Source: Nemertoderma westbladi
Lineage: Eukaryota > Xenacoelomorpha > Nemertodermatida > Nemertodermatidae
Direction of reading: 5' to 3'
NCBI GenBank assembly: GCA_032718475.1
Contig: JAUCBJ010009039.1
Span: 33,885 to 97,884, forward strand
DNA: 64,000 nucleotides
The notes beneath the pieces are model-generated. The model searched no databases. It had not been told where the DNA came from and saw only the letters and a list, made by a program, of their open reading frames with translations. Made by a program: the position numbers and the translations under genes. This document shows, in pieces, positions 33,435 to 44,175 of the stretch. The first letter of the stretch is position 1. Every line of letters starts with the position of its first letter.

Positions 33435-34540
33435 GTGGAGTAAAGTGTAGTTTAGTAGAGTTTAGTCGTCCAAAGTTTTGGACTGAGGGGGGTGGGATTG
33501 AGGGCGAGACGCCCTTCCCACACATAAAAAAAAAAATAATAATAATAGTAGTACATACTAGGTATGCAGTAAGTAGGCAGATAGAAGTTAGATAGTAAGA
33601 GTTAGTAGTTAGAAGGTACGTAGTACTGCTAGTAAGAGAATTAGAAGTAGTAAGAGGGTACGTAGTACCGTTAGTTAGGAGAGTTAGAGTAGTAAGAGGG
33701 TACATAGTACCGGTTAATAGTTAGAGAGAGTTAGAGGTTAGTAAGAGGGTACGTAGTACCGATTAGTTGGAGAGAGTTAGAGGTTAGTAAGAGGGTACGT
33801 AGTACCAGTTAGTAAGAGTTAGTGTTAGAGGTTAGTAAGAGGGTACGTAGTACCGATTAGTTAGAGAGAGTTAGAGGCTAGTAAGAGGGTACATAGTACC
33901 GGTTAGTAGGAGTTAGTGTTAGAGGTAGTAAGAGGGTACATAGTACCGGTTAGTAGGAGTTAGTGTTAGAGGTTAGTAAGAGGGTACGTAGTACCGGTTA
34001 GTAGGAGTTAGTGTTAGAGGTTAGTAAGAGGGTACGTAGTACCGGCTAGTAAGAGATAGTGGTAGAAGGGATATAATATAAACGTTAGTTAGTAGTTAGT
34101 AGCGAGAGGGGGGCACGTGAGTACAGCTGGATAAATCGTGTAGGCCATGCGACGTATACTGTTGTACTGCACAAACCCACAGAGTAGGCCAGAATGTGGA
34201 TTATGAAATAGAATAATCCGCTGGTAATAGTAAGTAGTAGCACAGTAGTAGGATTGAATTAAATTAAAATATTAAAAATAGAATAGGGCTAGAAAATCTA
34301 CAAATTATGGTAACAGTAGTAAGAAAATTCTGGAATATAATTAAAGTAACGGACAAAATTGTAATTTAAGGTACAATTTGGTAGCTTCAGAAATTAAGTA
34401 GTAAAATTTAGGCTATAACTCAGAATTAGGTAAGGAATGGGCCATTGTCGAACTGTACAGACCATCCTAATCCTATCACTCATCTGTACTGCGCCTTGGC
34501 AAGGCACCACCTTACAGGTGAGCGAGTGAGAGAGTTCGAA
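33435..34540. repeat. LTR-like spacer with 46-50 bp tandem repeats
   Basis: Directly after the pol stop comes a purine tract ending CTGAGGGGGGTGGGA, a plausible polypurine tract. From about 33600 to 34075 roughly ten units share GTAAGAGGGTACGTAGTACC, whose core GGTACGTAGTACC is palindromic, followed by GTTAGAG variants. TTTGGTAGCTTCAG near 34378 might be a primer-binding site. I infer a long terminal repeat between the pol and the following ORF but cannot see a second copy to define its ends. Confidence 0.5.
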
Positions 34541-37108
34541 ATGGCGGGGAAACTGATCAGGAAGAGAAAGGCGGAGTCAGGAGGAAAGGAGATACTGGTG
34601 GATTTCACCAAGAGGCATCCGGAAGAGAAGACAAGGGGATACTATGAGCGGTTGGAGAGAGGTCACGGGGCACGAGCGCTACAAGACCATTTCAGGGAGG
34701 TGCACGAACAGCGACTGGTTGGAACCTACGGGACGCCGTCGCTGGACAACGCAATCTTCGAGCATTTCCACTACGTGGTGAAAGGAGACAAAGCGAAGTT
34801 CGGGATTCCGAAGTACGCGAGAGAGCCACCGAGGAAGGATTGGAAGAGATTCGTAGAGTCCATCAGCAGGGAAGGATACATGATCCTAGACGATGAAGGA
34901 ACCGTGGAAGACGAGGAGGGTTCGAGAAGAGGATCGGCGGGGTCGGCCAGAACCATACTCCTACATTTGGCCGCGCCAAATGGGGATATTTTCCTATTCG
35001 ATCTGGGAACGTATGGGAAGAAGGACGGGCCGAAGTTAAACCGGTTGCCGAAGGCGGTGCAAATCCTAGTGAGAGAGAAGTCGACGACGAAAGTGGGATC
35101 GGCGATCCGCGACGATGCGGAGAGAATCATCGGTCCGGACACCCCCAACCTTCTGGATATGCAGACGGTCTTCATGGATATGACAGCACCAGATGGGTTG
35201 GGACAAGTGGAGAACGCAGGCCATTGTGGAGCGGTGGCGATGGGCCAGCTATTGGGGCTCGTGTGTCACAAACCAATGGACTGGGGGAAGTTCAGAGAAG
35301 AGTACGGAGCGGAGTTAGCGAACTCGCTGAAGTGGGGAGCGAGGCCAGGGAAACAAGAGGTGTATCAATTCCGGAGAGGAGCGATAAAGGTATATCAGAA
35401 GCGATATACCCTGCAGGAGGACTGGATAATGATGGGTTTGCTAAACCTATTCATGACCGTCGTCATTGGGAAAGAACCAACGGCATTCCTGCTATCGGGA
35501 TCACCCCTGAGCTACAGAAGAGCCTTTAAAATGGCTTTCGAGGGTCTGGTAGACCACCCGGGGCTGAAGGGCGAGTCAGTGTACTATAACTGCCGACATC
35601 TGGTAGACAGGGACGTAGATACGCCATATCAGAGATGGGAGCAGCTAGAGGCGGATAGACGAGAAGCGAAGCGATTGGAAGAAATCGCTAGACAGGAGAG
35701 GAGAGAGGCAGAAGAAAGGGAGGAGGAAGCTATGGCGCAGAGCTACGGCTTCGAGGAACAGGTGGCCTTAGACAAACTTCGTTGGACGTTGTCAGGGAGT
35801 TCGGGGGAGTCTCTAGGGCGAGAACTAGGATGTATGGTGGGATCACCGAAACAGTCGACATCGGGATCGCAGGCGACGCCCATACCAGCGGGCGCTGAGG
35901 GCGATCACCCGCTAAGGAGGCTAGGAGAGCTGGAGGGGTGGAGAGCCACGGGCGAGAGCCAAGGTGGGAAGGGACACAGTGGGTCCACCGGGATACCGGG
36001 ATTGGAGCCACTCCCAGAGGAGGACGAGGATGACGACGAGTTCGGAGAGATGCCGCCCATCGCGAGGATAGGCCACTCGGACACGGACTGGGTTGGCGGG
36101 AGGGTGGTGATGGCCAGTGGGGCGAGAGCCTTCTGGGACAGACCCGGCAAGCGGGCCTGGGTGCATGAGGAGCCGGCGATAGATTTCGCGGGGAGCACCA
36201 TCAGGTTGGGCGAGCAACCGGGGACGGCACCGCGGGTAGTATTTGGGGAGACGATGCCCAGGAGGGGCGAAGAGATCGACGTGGACAGGGACGCTAACGT
36301 CCAGAAATTCGCTTACCAGCGACTCCACAGACCACGGAGATCGCTTGGGACGAAAGACGACGTGGGGCGGAAGACATTGGTGCTCGGCTGTGATTACTGT
36401 GAGAGACAGACCCACCAGGAAAGGAGCTGTTTGTACCGGTTCCAAAAAGGGACTAGTTGTCTCTACTGCCGCGAGTCGAGCCACAGGATGGGGGCGTGTC
36501 CACGGTTGCACAACCGATGTTCGAAGTGCAACTTCCGGGGCCACTATGGACGCCAGTGCGACTGGATGGACGACGAAGAGAAGTTTAGAATCTTCGAGGA
36601 GTGGGCCAACGTGGGTGCCATGACACGGCAACGTATGAAGGCCCAGGAGTTCCGGTGGGGTTTCTTCAATATTAATCAGGAGGCCCACCTGGAGATTATC
36701 AAGCGAAGACTTCCATTTACCTACCAGGAGGTAGCAACGGCATCGTCGTATGCCGGAGTGATAAATACGCAGAGGTATCTGGACAGGTGGACGCCACAGA
36801 ACCGAGGGGAGTTCAGAGATTTCTTGGCAGAACATGTGCCGCGGGCGATGAAAGTGATCCTATGGGACGCCACTAGGGGGAGACAACCGGGCCACTCGGA
36901 GGGGCCACCCGCGAAACAATACCGGGAGCTCATAACACCAGCGCCCAAGGAGTCGACGACCGGGATTAGTAAAGAGGTGACGGCGAGGGTCAGAGGTCTG
37001 AAGGGAGATAAAACCAAGGGAGCGGCAGCGGCCAAGAAACGACCAAGGGATGAGGACGACAGAGGGAAGGAACTGAGATGGTTCCCAAAGTCAGGTGGAA
37101 CGAACTAA
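34541..37108 (+). CDS. Large protein: DEDD exonuclease-like region plus three CCHC knuckles
   Basis: The frame is open from 34445, but the first ATG is at 34541 (MAGKLIRKRK), giving 855 residues. Residues about 110-290 resemble the RNase D/WRN-type 3'-5' exonuclease fold: MILDDEGTV (D117-x-E119, motif I), LLHLAAPNGDIFLFDLG, TKVGSAIRDDAERI (D192, motif II) and KWGARPGKQEVYQFRRGAIK, where motif III normally has Asp but here has Arg/Gly. Residues 360-400 are a charged Arg/Glu helix, probably a coiled coil. A long acidic, Gly/Ser-rich linker follows. Canonical CX2CX4HX4C knuckles lie at 617-630, 640-653 and 660-673, and the tail is basic. GC content and codon use resemble the pol fragment upstream and differ from the AT-rich surroundings. 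I read it as a retroelement ORF, probably Gag-like; the exonuclease assignment is tentative. Confidence 0.6.
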   Translation: MAGKLIRKRKAESGGKEILVDFTKRHPEEKTRGYYERLERGHGARALQDHFREVHEQRLVGTYGTPSLDNAIFEHFHYVVKGDKAKFGIPKYAREPPRKDWKRFVESISREGYMILDDEGTVEDEEGSRRGSAGSARTILLHLAAPNGDIFLFDLGTYGKKDGPKLNRLPKAVQILVREKSTTKVGSAIRDDAERIIGPDTPNLLDMQTVFMDMTAPDGLGQVENAGHCGAVAMGQLLGLVCHKPMDWGKFREEYGAELANSLKWGARPGKQEVYQFRRGAIKVYQKRYTLQEDWIMMGLLNLFMTVVIGKEPTAFLLSGSPLSYRRAFKMAFEGLVDHPGLKGESVYYNCRHLVDRDVDTPYQRWEQLEADRREAKRLEEIARQERREAEEREEEAMAQSYGFEEQVALDKLRWTLSGSSGESLGRELGCMVGSPKQSTSGSQATPIPAGAEGDHPLRRLGELEGWRATGESQGGKGHSGSTGIPGLEPLPEEDEDDDEFGEMPPIARIGHSDTDWVGGRVVMASGARAFWDRPGKRAWVHEEPAIDFAGSTIRLGEQPGTAPRVVFGETMPRRGEEIDVDRDANVQKFAYQRLHRPRRSLGTKDDVGRKTLVLGCDYCERQTHQERSCLYRFQKGTSCLYCRESSHRMGACPRLHNRCSKCNFRGHYGRQCDWMDDEEKFRIFEEWANVGAMTRQRMKAQEFRWGFFNINQEAHLEIIKRRLPFTYQEVATASSYAGVINTQRYLDRWTPQNRGEFRDFLAEHVPRAMKVILWDATRGRQPGHSEGPPAKQYRELITPAPKESTTGISKEVTARVRGLKGDKTKGAAAAKKRPRDEDDRGKELRWFPKSGGTN

Positions 37109-38397
37109 GACTTCGATGTGGTATGCCTGGAAGGCACCACGTGAGACGTGCGAACTCCTAAGTACAAATTCAAATAATCTAAATAATTGAAAAGTGCAAT
37201 TAATATGTACATACGTAGTAATCATTATTAGCTTAGTAAACAAATGTAATCAAAGTAAGTACTATAGTTATATAACCTTTTCCAATTAGCTACTGGGATT
37301 GGGGACCAATTGACCATGGGACTAATTACAGACGAGACGTTGGACGACTCCACACCTCCTGAGTGCGACGGCACAGAAAGAGGGTGAGACTTGTCGGGAG
37401 TAAGTGGACTGAAAAGAGGGTTGAGTAACAGTGCGAGGAGAGTGCGGGTGCAATTCAAGTGTGGGGGGGGGGGGGGGGAGAAGTGAGAGGCAGAGTGAGG
37501 GACAAGGAGGTCCGAGGGTTAGAGTGAGAGTGAGGAGAAGTAAAGGAGGGTCGGGGTGAAAGTGTTGGGGAAACAAAAGTTGTGTGAGAGGAGCGCACAA
37601 TCGGCCCGACACGGGACGCCAGGTAAACAGGGTAGCAATATCATGCCCATAGGGGGCGGCCTGGAAAGCCAGCTCCAAGAAAATAGTACCACCCCACACC
37701 CGATGCTAGATCGGGATGTTAGCGTATTCAATTCCGCTAGACAGCCCCACAAATAGGCTTTAAGCAATATTGGGAACACGAGGTTGATTGCCAATATCAA
37801 CCTCGTATCACCCCAGTAAACGGGGACAACAGGCCCCAGGGGAACACACACACAGCGGGGGTCAGAGGTTATACCTCCGGAAGGGAGAGAGTGACAGTAA
37901 CGGGGGGAAGAGAGTAGAGGGTGAGAAGTGAGTTATTAGCCAATGGGGGGAAAGCATCGACTGAGTAGTGCAATGCGGCCAACAGTGCAATATATATTAT
38001 CATTCGTTGTGCCAATTCATTCACTTGTAGTAAGTCAGTTAGTTAGGACAGTACCGGAACTCTAATTACCGTCTCCGTCTGCTGTCAGCAATATATTATC
38101 ATTTACCGGTACACCACATCAAACATCAACTATTCGTGCTATTATCATTTATTATATTATATCCTTGAGCCTATATACACCGATCAATCAATAACTCAGA
38201 ACTCTTTCACATACACACGGCGGGGACGCGTAGATTAAAAACTGGATAAACCGGGATCCTCAGTGGATCCCGTCACAGTGAAAATGCAGAATACACTGCA
38301 CTGACTAATGATAATCACAAATATAGGCCTACAGACCTGCAGACTGACAGACTTCAGGTAGGCTATGGGTTCAGGACTTAATGCACACTGGTAGCTG
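37109..38397. other. Purine-rich 3' region, possible LTR; no gene
   Basis: 37.3-37.95 kb is G/A-rich with a G run near 37457. ACGAGGTTGAT and its inverse form an 11-bp stem at 37778-37806. The rest to 38280 is AT-rich and ends GGGATCCTCAGTGGATCCC. It may be the 3' end of the element carrying the zinc-knuckle ORF, but I see no matching LTR copy. Confidence 0.4.
37778..37806. repeat. Hairpin, 11-bp stem, 7-base loop
   Basis: ACGAGGTTGAT, TGCCAAT, ATCAACCTCGT, a perfect stem within the purine-rich region. Confidence 0.8.
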
Positions 38398-38902
38398 GGT
38401 ATATCTTTTGCGTAGAGGTATAGCCTATAGGCCTATAGAGGCTACATGAAGGTAGGTGTAGCCTACATGTAGATGCACGTGTAGGGTGAACGTAGGTAGG
38501 TGTAGTCCCATAGATATTAATGTAATTTATGTGTCAACTTGCAGTAACGTGATACACGGTCGTCAATCAGGATGTATGGCAATAATCTCTGATCTCCACG
38601 GTACAATAGTTTGAATTTGTAATTATTTTTGTATCGAATCATTACGTAAAAAGGAAGTATTGTTTGAAATTTAATTGTAAATATGTAAGTACGCCCTAAG
38701 TATTCTATAGTTTGATTGATTATTGGTGAAAACCGTATATTTTATGCACGATAATATCCTGTTTTCATGGAGCGGTATAGAATTATATTCCCTAAATGCC
38801 GTGGATTTTCAAAATTTTTATTTTATTCGAATTAACTTTGTAAAGATTGCTTTGAGTTCTCATTAGTATTGGTTCTATCTATTGTGCACCCATCGGTCAA
38901 GT

Positions 38903-38975
38903 GGTTCAGTAGCTCAGTCGGTAGAGCGTTGGAAATTATATGTGTAGTAGGTATCGAGTTCGAATCCTAATAAGT
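38903..38975 (+). mobile_element. tRNA-like sequence (SINE head)
   Basis: The A box TAGCTCAGTCGG (38910) and B box GAGTTCGAATCC (38956) are close to the eukaryotic tRNA consensus and 46 bases apart. The acceptor stem does not pair well, so a tRNA-derived repeat is more likely than a functional tRNA. It lies inside the MULE-like element. Confidence 0.55.
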
Positions 38976-39079
38976 GCGAATTATTTTTTGTGCAGAATTT
39001 CAACTCATTTAAATTAACCGCTACAAATTAATTGCATTTGTCTGTACCAATGAGACCGTAGTTATTTGATTGTAACCAA

Positions 39080-39380
39080 TGTTGTGTAAGTTATATATTA
39101 GCTGGACCAATAGCTATCTTTAAAACCCTGTTAGAACCTATAGAACAATCGAGAATTTTCTCGATTGATTGCAGCACAAATTTGGTATATAAAGGTGCGA
39201 TTTCGTTCATTAGTTCACTAATTATATCAATCTATCCATCATTCACTTTCTGTCTTATTTCAGATTACATTGTTTATTGTATAATAGTTATTATATCTTT
39301 TGTAATAAAAGTCAGAAATACTAGTCACATCTCAGCCCTTTTCTATCTGTTTTACTATGGTTTCACTACGGTGAACAAAC
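39080..39380 (+). repeat. Possible solo LTR
   Basis: A TATATAAAGG box (about 39186), a downstream AATAAAAG signal (about 39304) and a TGTTGTG start near 39083 resemble a short LTR with promoter and polyadenylation signal. No second copy, primer site or flanking duplication is visible, so this is weak. Confidence 0.25.
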
Positions 39381-41418
39381 TCAGGGACAGGATGGCCGGC
39401 TAGAGATCGGGCCGCAGCAATGAACGGGAACATCACGGGAATGTAGACGAGAGACAACCCGCAATACCATTTAGAGTTATTCGCCCATCGCCTGAAAGGT
39501 TAGACAGCGTTCGATCCTTGCTACCTAAGTGTAAGACCAAAAGATCAAAAGGTAGACGTAGTGACACGCTGCAAGCCTAAAATTACATCATAGGGACTGT
39601 ACTGTCTTGATTCAGGAAAACCCACAGTAGACCTTCACATTCCTACGGGGGGAGAGGGAGAGCGCAGGCAGATACTAGTACGCAGATAGGACGTAGACAC
39701 ACCGGTACAAGGCATACACATTGGTTAGGGTGCAGCAAACTGTACGCTTAACTCTTGCTAAGTACAGGTGTGTGTGCGACTATTTGCAGTACGACAGTGT
39801 CCATTGCATTAGAACTTGTAGGCTAGGGGGTTGCTGTGTTTTCACCTGAATTGGGATTGTACCGTTCAGGCGGTAGGGCAGTTTACGCTAGGCGCAAATA
39901 AATTGAGGCTATCAGGGATATACTAACATCTACCGTGTCCCCGCCAACGCCCTAATAGGAAGTTACCCGGACTACCTGGGTGACTAAAATTCTAGATAGG
40001 AGCCAGGATAGCTATTAGTACCCGTACGCCTACAGTAGTAAACTAACACATCTCTTCTTAGTATCAGGGACCTGGTACCTAAAATTGCCGAATTCTGGGC
40101 GTAGTATTAACCTTATGCCTGAATTTGAGTCCTGGAAATACGCAAGAGGGGAAGGAACCTTATCATTCGTGAGTATTGGACCTACAAGTTACAAAATTAG
40201 AATATTCGTAAAATGCACACCGTACCCAGTAATTATATATGTGAAGGAGCAAAACTGTTTTGACCGTTCAGAATTAACACACGCGCGTTAGAAATTATTT
40301 ACACCTCGAAATATATAAAATTAACTTTGTCCGTACTGTGCTTTGCCCGCTAGTTAGACATCTCCAAATCTCTGCCTGTACCTAGCTAGCGTCTCTTTGC
40401 CCAACCATATAAATCACACCGCGGCAAAGTATACGAGCCCTTTAGTCCGTCAGCGAGTCAGCCTGATTTTAGGATTCGCTGCGCGGGATTTGTTTTATCG
40501 AAGTTTGTCTGCTCGTAGACTGTTTTCTGCCTCACCGGTTATAAGAGATCGATACTGCAATATATTCGCTTACTTTGAGTTTACTGTTTTGGTGAGAAGG
40601 TCGGATTTATGATTTGATTTACAACTTTACAGTAGGATATTGCAGGCATTGTTACCGTCTTTTCGCATAGTAGGAATAGGCGTATCTCTTCCAATAAGAT
40701 TAAAACGGCCACAGCAAGATTTATAAAATGGAAAATAAGTAAAATCAGCACACAATATTATCAATATAGACATTGAAGACAATTTAATAAACAAATATTA
40801 TAAAAAAATATCTACTAACAATCAATACATGATATATCTGTATATATAAATAATATATATACATCAGCGACTACCATCGCCACTCTGGTTCAATCAGTCA
40901 GTCCAGTATCAATTTTAGCGTTTTGTTGAATCACCCACTCATCCTCAGACCCTCATGGACACCGGCGACGAGCTCTAACCCTAACCGTTAGTCGATTCCT
41001 CCTTGACTGGAAACATCAGGTTCGGGCCGTTCGGCCCATACAAAGTCATTAGCCTCCATATGCCTGAACCCGCAGGATCATAAGATCTACAGTATGTATC
41101 GGTATCGTTCAGTCGTTTTTTCCTTTGTCATTACTGTAGTATTGATAGGCTCCGTCTCGTGGGTATTCAGGGGACCCCATTCGACGTATTCGCATCTCCT
41201 CCTGGTTGTTTCGGGTACCACCCCCGTTCGCCGCATTCGCATCTCATCGAGGAAGTTCCGGTCCGGGTACCCCGTGTAGGCCTATTCATTCATCATTGTT
41301 GTTTTTAAAGACCTACCTACACCTACCTACATTCACCCTACACGTGCATCTACATGTAGGCTACACATACCTACATTTAGCCTCTATGTAGGCTATACCT
41401 CTACGCAAAAGTTATACC

Positions 41419-43499
41419 CCTGGTAGCTGGCTGAGTACAGCCACAGGCTGACAGCGACAGTGGACTGGTCACTGACTGGCGACAGTGAGTAGACTGGTGG
41501 CTGGTGCGATGCAGCACTGCACTGAATGTCTAATGCAGAACAAAAAAAATATTAAAGAGACAAAGAGTCTAATCAGCATGGAAATAGAAATAGAAAGTTT
41601 TTATTTACTTCTATAAGTAAAAACGCACCAACATGCACAACACAATAAAATAAGATCATTTTTTTAAACATTCACTGAGTGACAGATAGAGGCCGTATCT
41701 AAATAATCAAATATTAATATACATATAGTATACTATACAAATACACCGATATAAAAACAAATTTATTACTATTGGTAAGTATGTTGGTGTATGCGATATA
41801 CAATATAAAATAAGTATGTAAGATATTGTTTTTAAAATACATAAAATAAGTTATTAAAATAAGTCAGGATAGTGATCTTAAAATAGAAACAAACAGCACA
41901 TTAAAATACTTAAAATTTAATAAAATAAAATGATTTAAGAAAAAGATTTAATTATTTTAAGTTAATGTTAGTATAGTTTTATTCTTAAAATAAGCCGTGT
42001 TTAATAAAATAAGGATATTATGTAATGTAGGTTTATTGAATTAAAATAATGTAGAAATAATGGAATAAGTATGTTAGTATATGCGATATACAATATAAAA
42101 TAAGTATGTAGTGAATTATTTTTAAAATACATAAAATAAATTAAAATAAGTCTGTACGATAGTGATCTTAAAATAGAAGCAAACAACACATTAAAATATT
42201 AAAATACTTAAAAATTAATAAAATAAAATGTTTTAAGCATGAAAACGACTGAAGGAAACCAGTACTGAAGTAGTTGAAAGTGGCCCAAGCCTGCAGGCAG
42301 TGAGGCTGAGGCCCAGCCAGCCAGGCCAGCCAGACTGAAATACATACACTTTGTGCCGGATTAATCCGGTGCGCTTTACAATAAAATCTCGCCAGTGTGG
42401 CGCGAGTGGCGCGCTCGAAAAGCGTAAAATGCTCCGCCTTGGCGAGTGGCGCTCACAAAAATAAAAACCGGCGCCGATTTGTTGGTTTAACAATTCTGGA
42501 AGTGCCTTAAATTTGCATTACCAGATTACCTCGCTGCTATGTCTTGTACTTGTCTAAAAATTTCGGCTCGCTTCGCTCGCCTTTCTTTATTCTATTGTAT
42601 GGTTACTATTTTATATTACTACAGACTGCAGTACTGTAGGCCTACCACCTGACCACAGTAACCTCCGGTACTACCAAATTAACCAAACAACTCTAACAGT
42701 GGTTGCAGTTGTAGACTGGTTATAGTGGTTACACTCCTTCAAAATTGAAATTGCATTGGCGCGTCGCTCTTCAAAATTGCTTCAATGCACGGCGTGCTTA
42801 AAAATTTCGTTGGCTCGCGATTTGCTTCGAAATTTCATCGGCGCGTGGCGAGCATAAAAATTGGGAAAGGGAAAGGAGCAGGTTACACTTTCTTGTGGCT
42901 TTGGATGCAGGGTTGAGGGTGGTGATTTCAACCTGGGTGACAAAATTACATAAATTTAATATTTCTGATTTGTATTTATTAATTTCACTACAGTACACCG
43001 GTAACATTTACGAAAAAGGCTGGTTTGTTGTGCTGATCAGCTGATTGCAAATCACAGATGGCAGATTAATCACGGGTCCGCATATGTGATAGATCCTGTC
43101 GTGTACAAGTCTGAGATAATTCCCTCTTGACATGACTCCCCAGTCATCTCAGCCGAGGCTGAGAACACTCCCCAGTTATCTCAGCCTAGGCAGAGAACAC
43201 TCCCCATAGGGTGAGATGACTCCCCTAACTTAGTTATAATTCATATATGAAGGCCGAAGGCCCGTATGGTAGTCATAATAAAGTACAGTATCTGGGGGGG
43301 GGGGGGGGGGGTGGGGGGCAGAGGCCAAATCTGGGGGGGCAAACCCATAACTGAGATTTGCGGAGCATACAACAAAGTGAGAGTTAACTTAGTACATAAA
43401 TACAGTATAATCAATATTGTTGAAGGTGTGTGGGGCGAGCCACGGAATTGGCGGAGTCTAGGCGAACTGACACTGTTAAGTTAAGTAGTATGTCAATAA
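41419..43499. other. AT-rich region with duplications; no gene
   Basis: It includes the direct duplication annotated separately, a zone (42360-42860) where GGCGCG, GTGGCGAGC and AAAATTTCG blocks recur in several orientations, one copy of GGGAAAGGAGCAGGTTACA near 42862, the palindromes CTCAGCCGAGGCTGAG and CTCAGCCTAGG near 43148-43190, and a G run near 43294. No exon was recognised. Confidence 0.45.
41776..42235. repeat. Direct duplication of a ~170-bp AT-rich unit
   Basis: 41776-41940 and 42065-42235 share GCGATATACAATATAAAATA, AGTATGTA, TTTTTAAAATACATAAAATA, TAGTGATCTTAAAATAGAA and ACATTAAAATA in the same order, 289 bp apart. Confidence 0.85.
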
Positions 43500-43935
43500 T
43501 GGCAAATACTGTAGTTGTTGACGTAACGATTTCATTAAAGTAACATTCGTCAGATTTAAAGCTGTCGAATTGAAAATTTGTAGCCATAAATATGTCCAAA
43601 ACTTGACATTATTTAGCAACTTTTGACACCAACAGTTCAACAGTTTCCTGCTAGATGGCTACATGTCTAAGCATTAAATGTCCTCCCATTTCTTTGATTT
43701 TAAACCGTTTAAGCGGAAACTTGGCAGAATTGTACTAGACCATTAGCTGACCGGCTGTGTCTTTTAAACTTTTTCGGGGGTCTTAAATCGACTACTGTAC
43801 AGTTTTTAAGCCTGCCACTAGGCTGGTGTAAAGTGATCAAGGGCATCTGCTTAGATTTTGCTTATATTTCTTTCAAGGTGACACTTACATAAGTTTATGT
43901 TACGTGCTGCGTGAATGACCCACTTCAGGTATAAT
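43500..43935 (+). repeat. Diverged copy of the CTAGAGGG repeat family
   Basis: It shares with the insertion at 59012-60183 the blocks GTCGAATTGAAAATTTGTAG, TACATGTCTAA-CATTAAATG, CCCATTTCTTTG, CCGTTTAAG, GTACTAGACCATTAGCTG and the end ACGTGCTGCG-GAA-G-CCCACTTC. It carries only one monomer and its CTCF-like site is mutated (CCTGCTAGATGGCTA). Confidence 0.75.
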
Positions 43936-44175
43936 TATGGTTAAGGTTAAGTTACAACAAAATACCAGCGCAAGCAACCCTCAGCGCCTAGCCTTTTAGC
44001 TGCAAGCTGGCTCCATATGACAGACAAATAGACAATGGGTCAACAACAAACAACCCCTGGTAGCCAATGAGAGAACCTGGAGCTTTCTGGTATTTTTAGT
44101 AATTACAGGTAGGTAGGGGGGGGGGCAGTGCCCCCAAAGCCCCCCCCCCCCCCCCCGCACGATACGGGCCTGGGC

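Larger units (their letters stand above)
38388..41429. mobile_element. MULE-like element: ~105-bp TIRs, 10-bp target duplication
   Basis: The arms at 38398-38505 and 41316-41418 are inverse copies. The left begins GGTATATCTTTTGCGTAGAG and includes TGTAGCCTACATGTAGATGC and ACGTGTAGGGTGAA; the right repeats these in inverse. CTGGTAGCTG adjoins the left end (38388-38397) and recurs one base beyond the right end (41420-41429). Long TIRs with a 9-11-bp duplication are typical of Mutator-like elements. The 3.02-kb interior has no transposase frame; it holds a tRNA-like sequence and a TATA-containing segment. A non-autonomous composite is the best reading. Confidence 0.75.

Noticed and set aside
34370-34392. 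Retroviral-type primer-binding site TTTGGTAGCTTCAG
   Set aside because: I could not match it to a tRNA 3' end with certainty or find LTR boundaries, so it is mentioned only as a possibility.
35921-36835. 304-codon frame on the minus strand
   Set aside because: It is the antisense shadow of the zinc-knuckle protein gene, whose GC-rich codons keep the opposite strand open.
38903-38975. Functional tRNA gene
   Set aside because: A and B boxes are good, but acceptor and anticodon stems do not pair well. The same applies to the sequences at 4362, 45785 and 47241.
42233-42493. 86-codon minus-strand frame
   Set aside because: It lies in a zone of scrambled GGCGCG and GTGGCGAGC blocks and has no recognisable domain.
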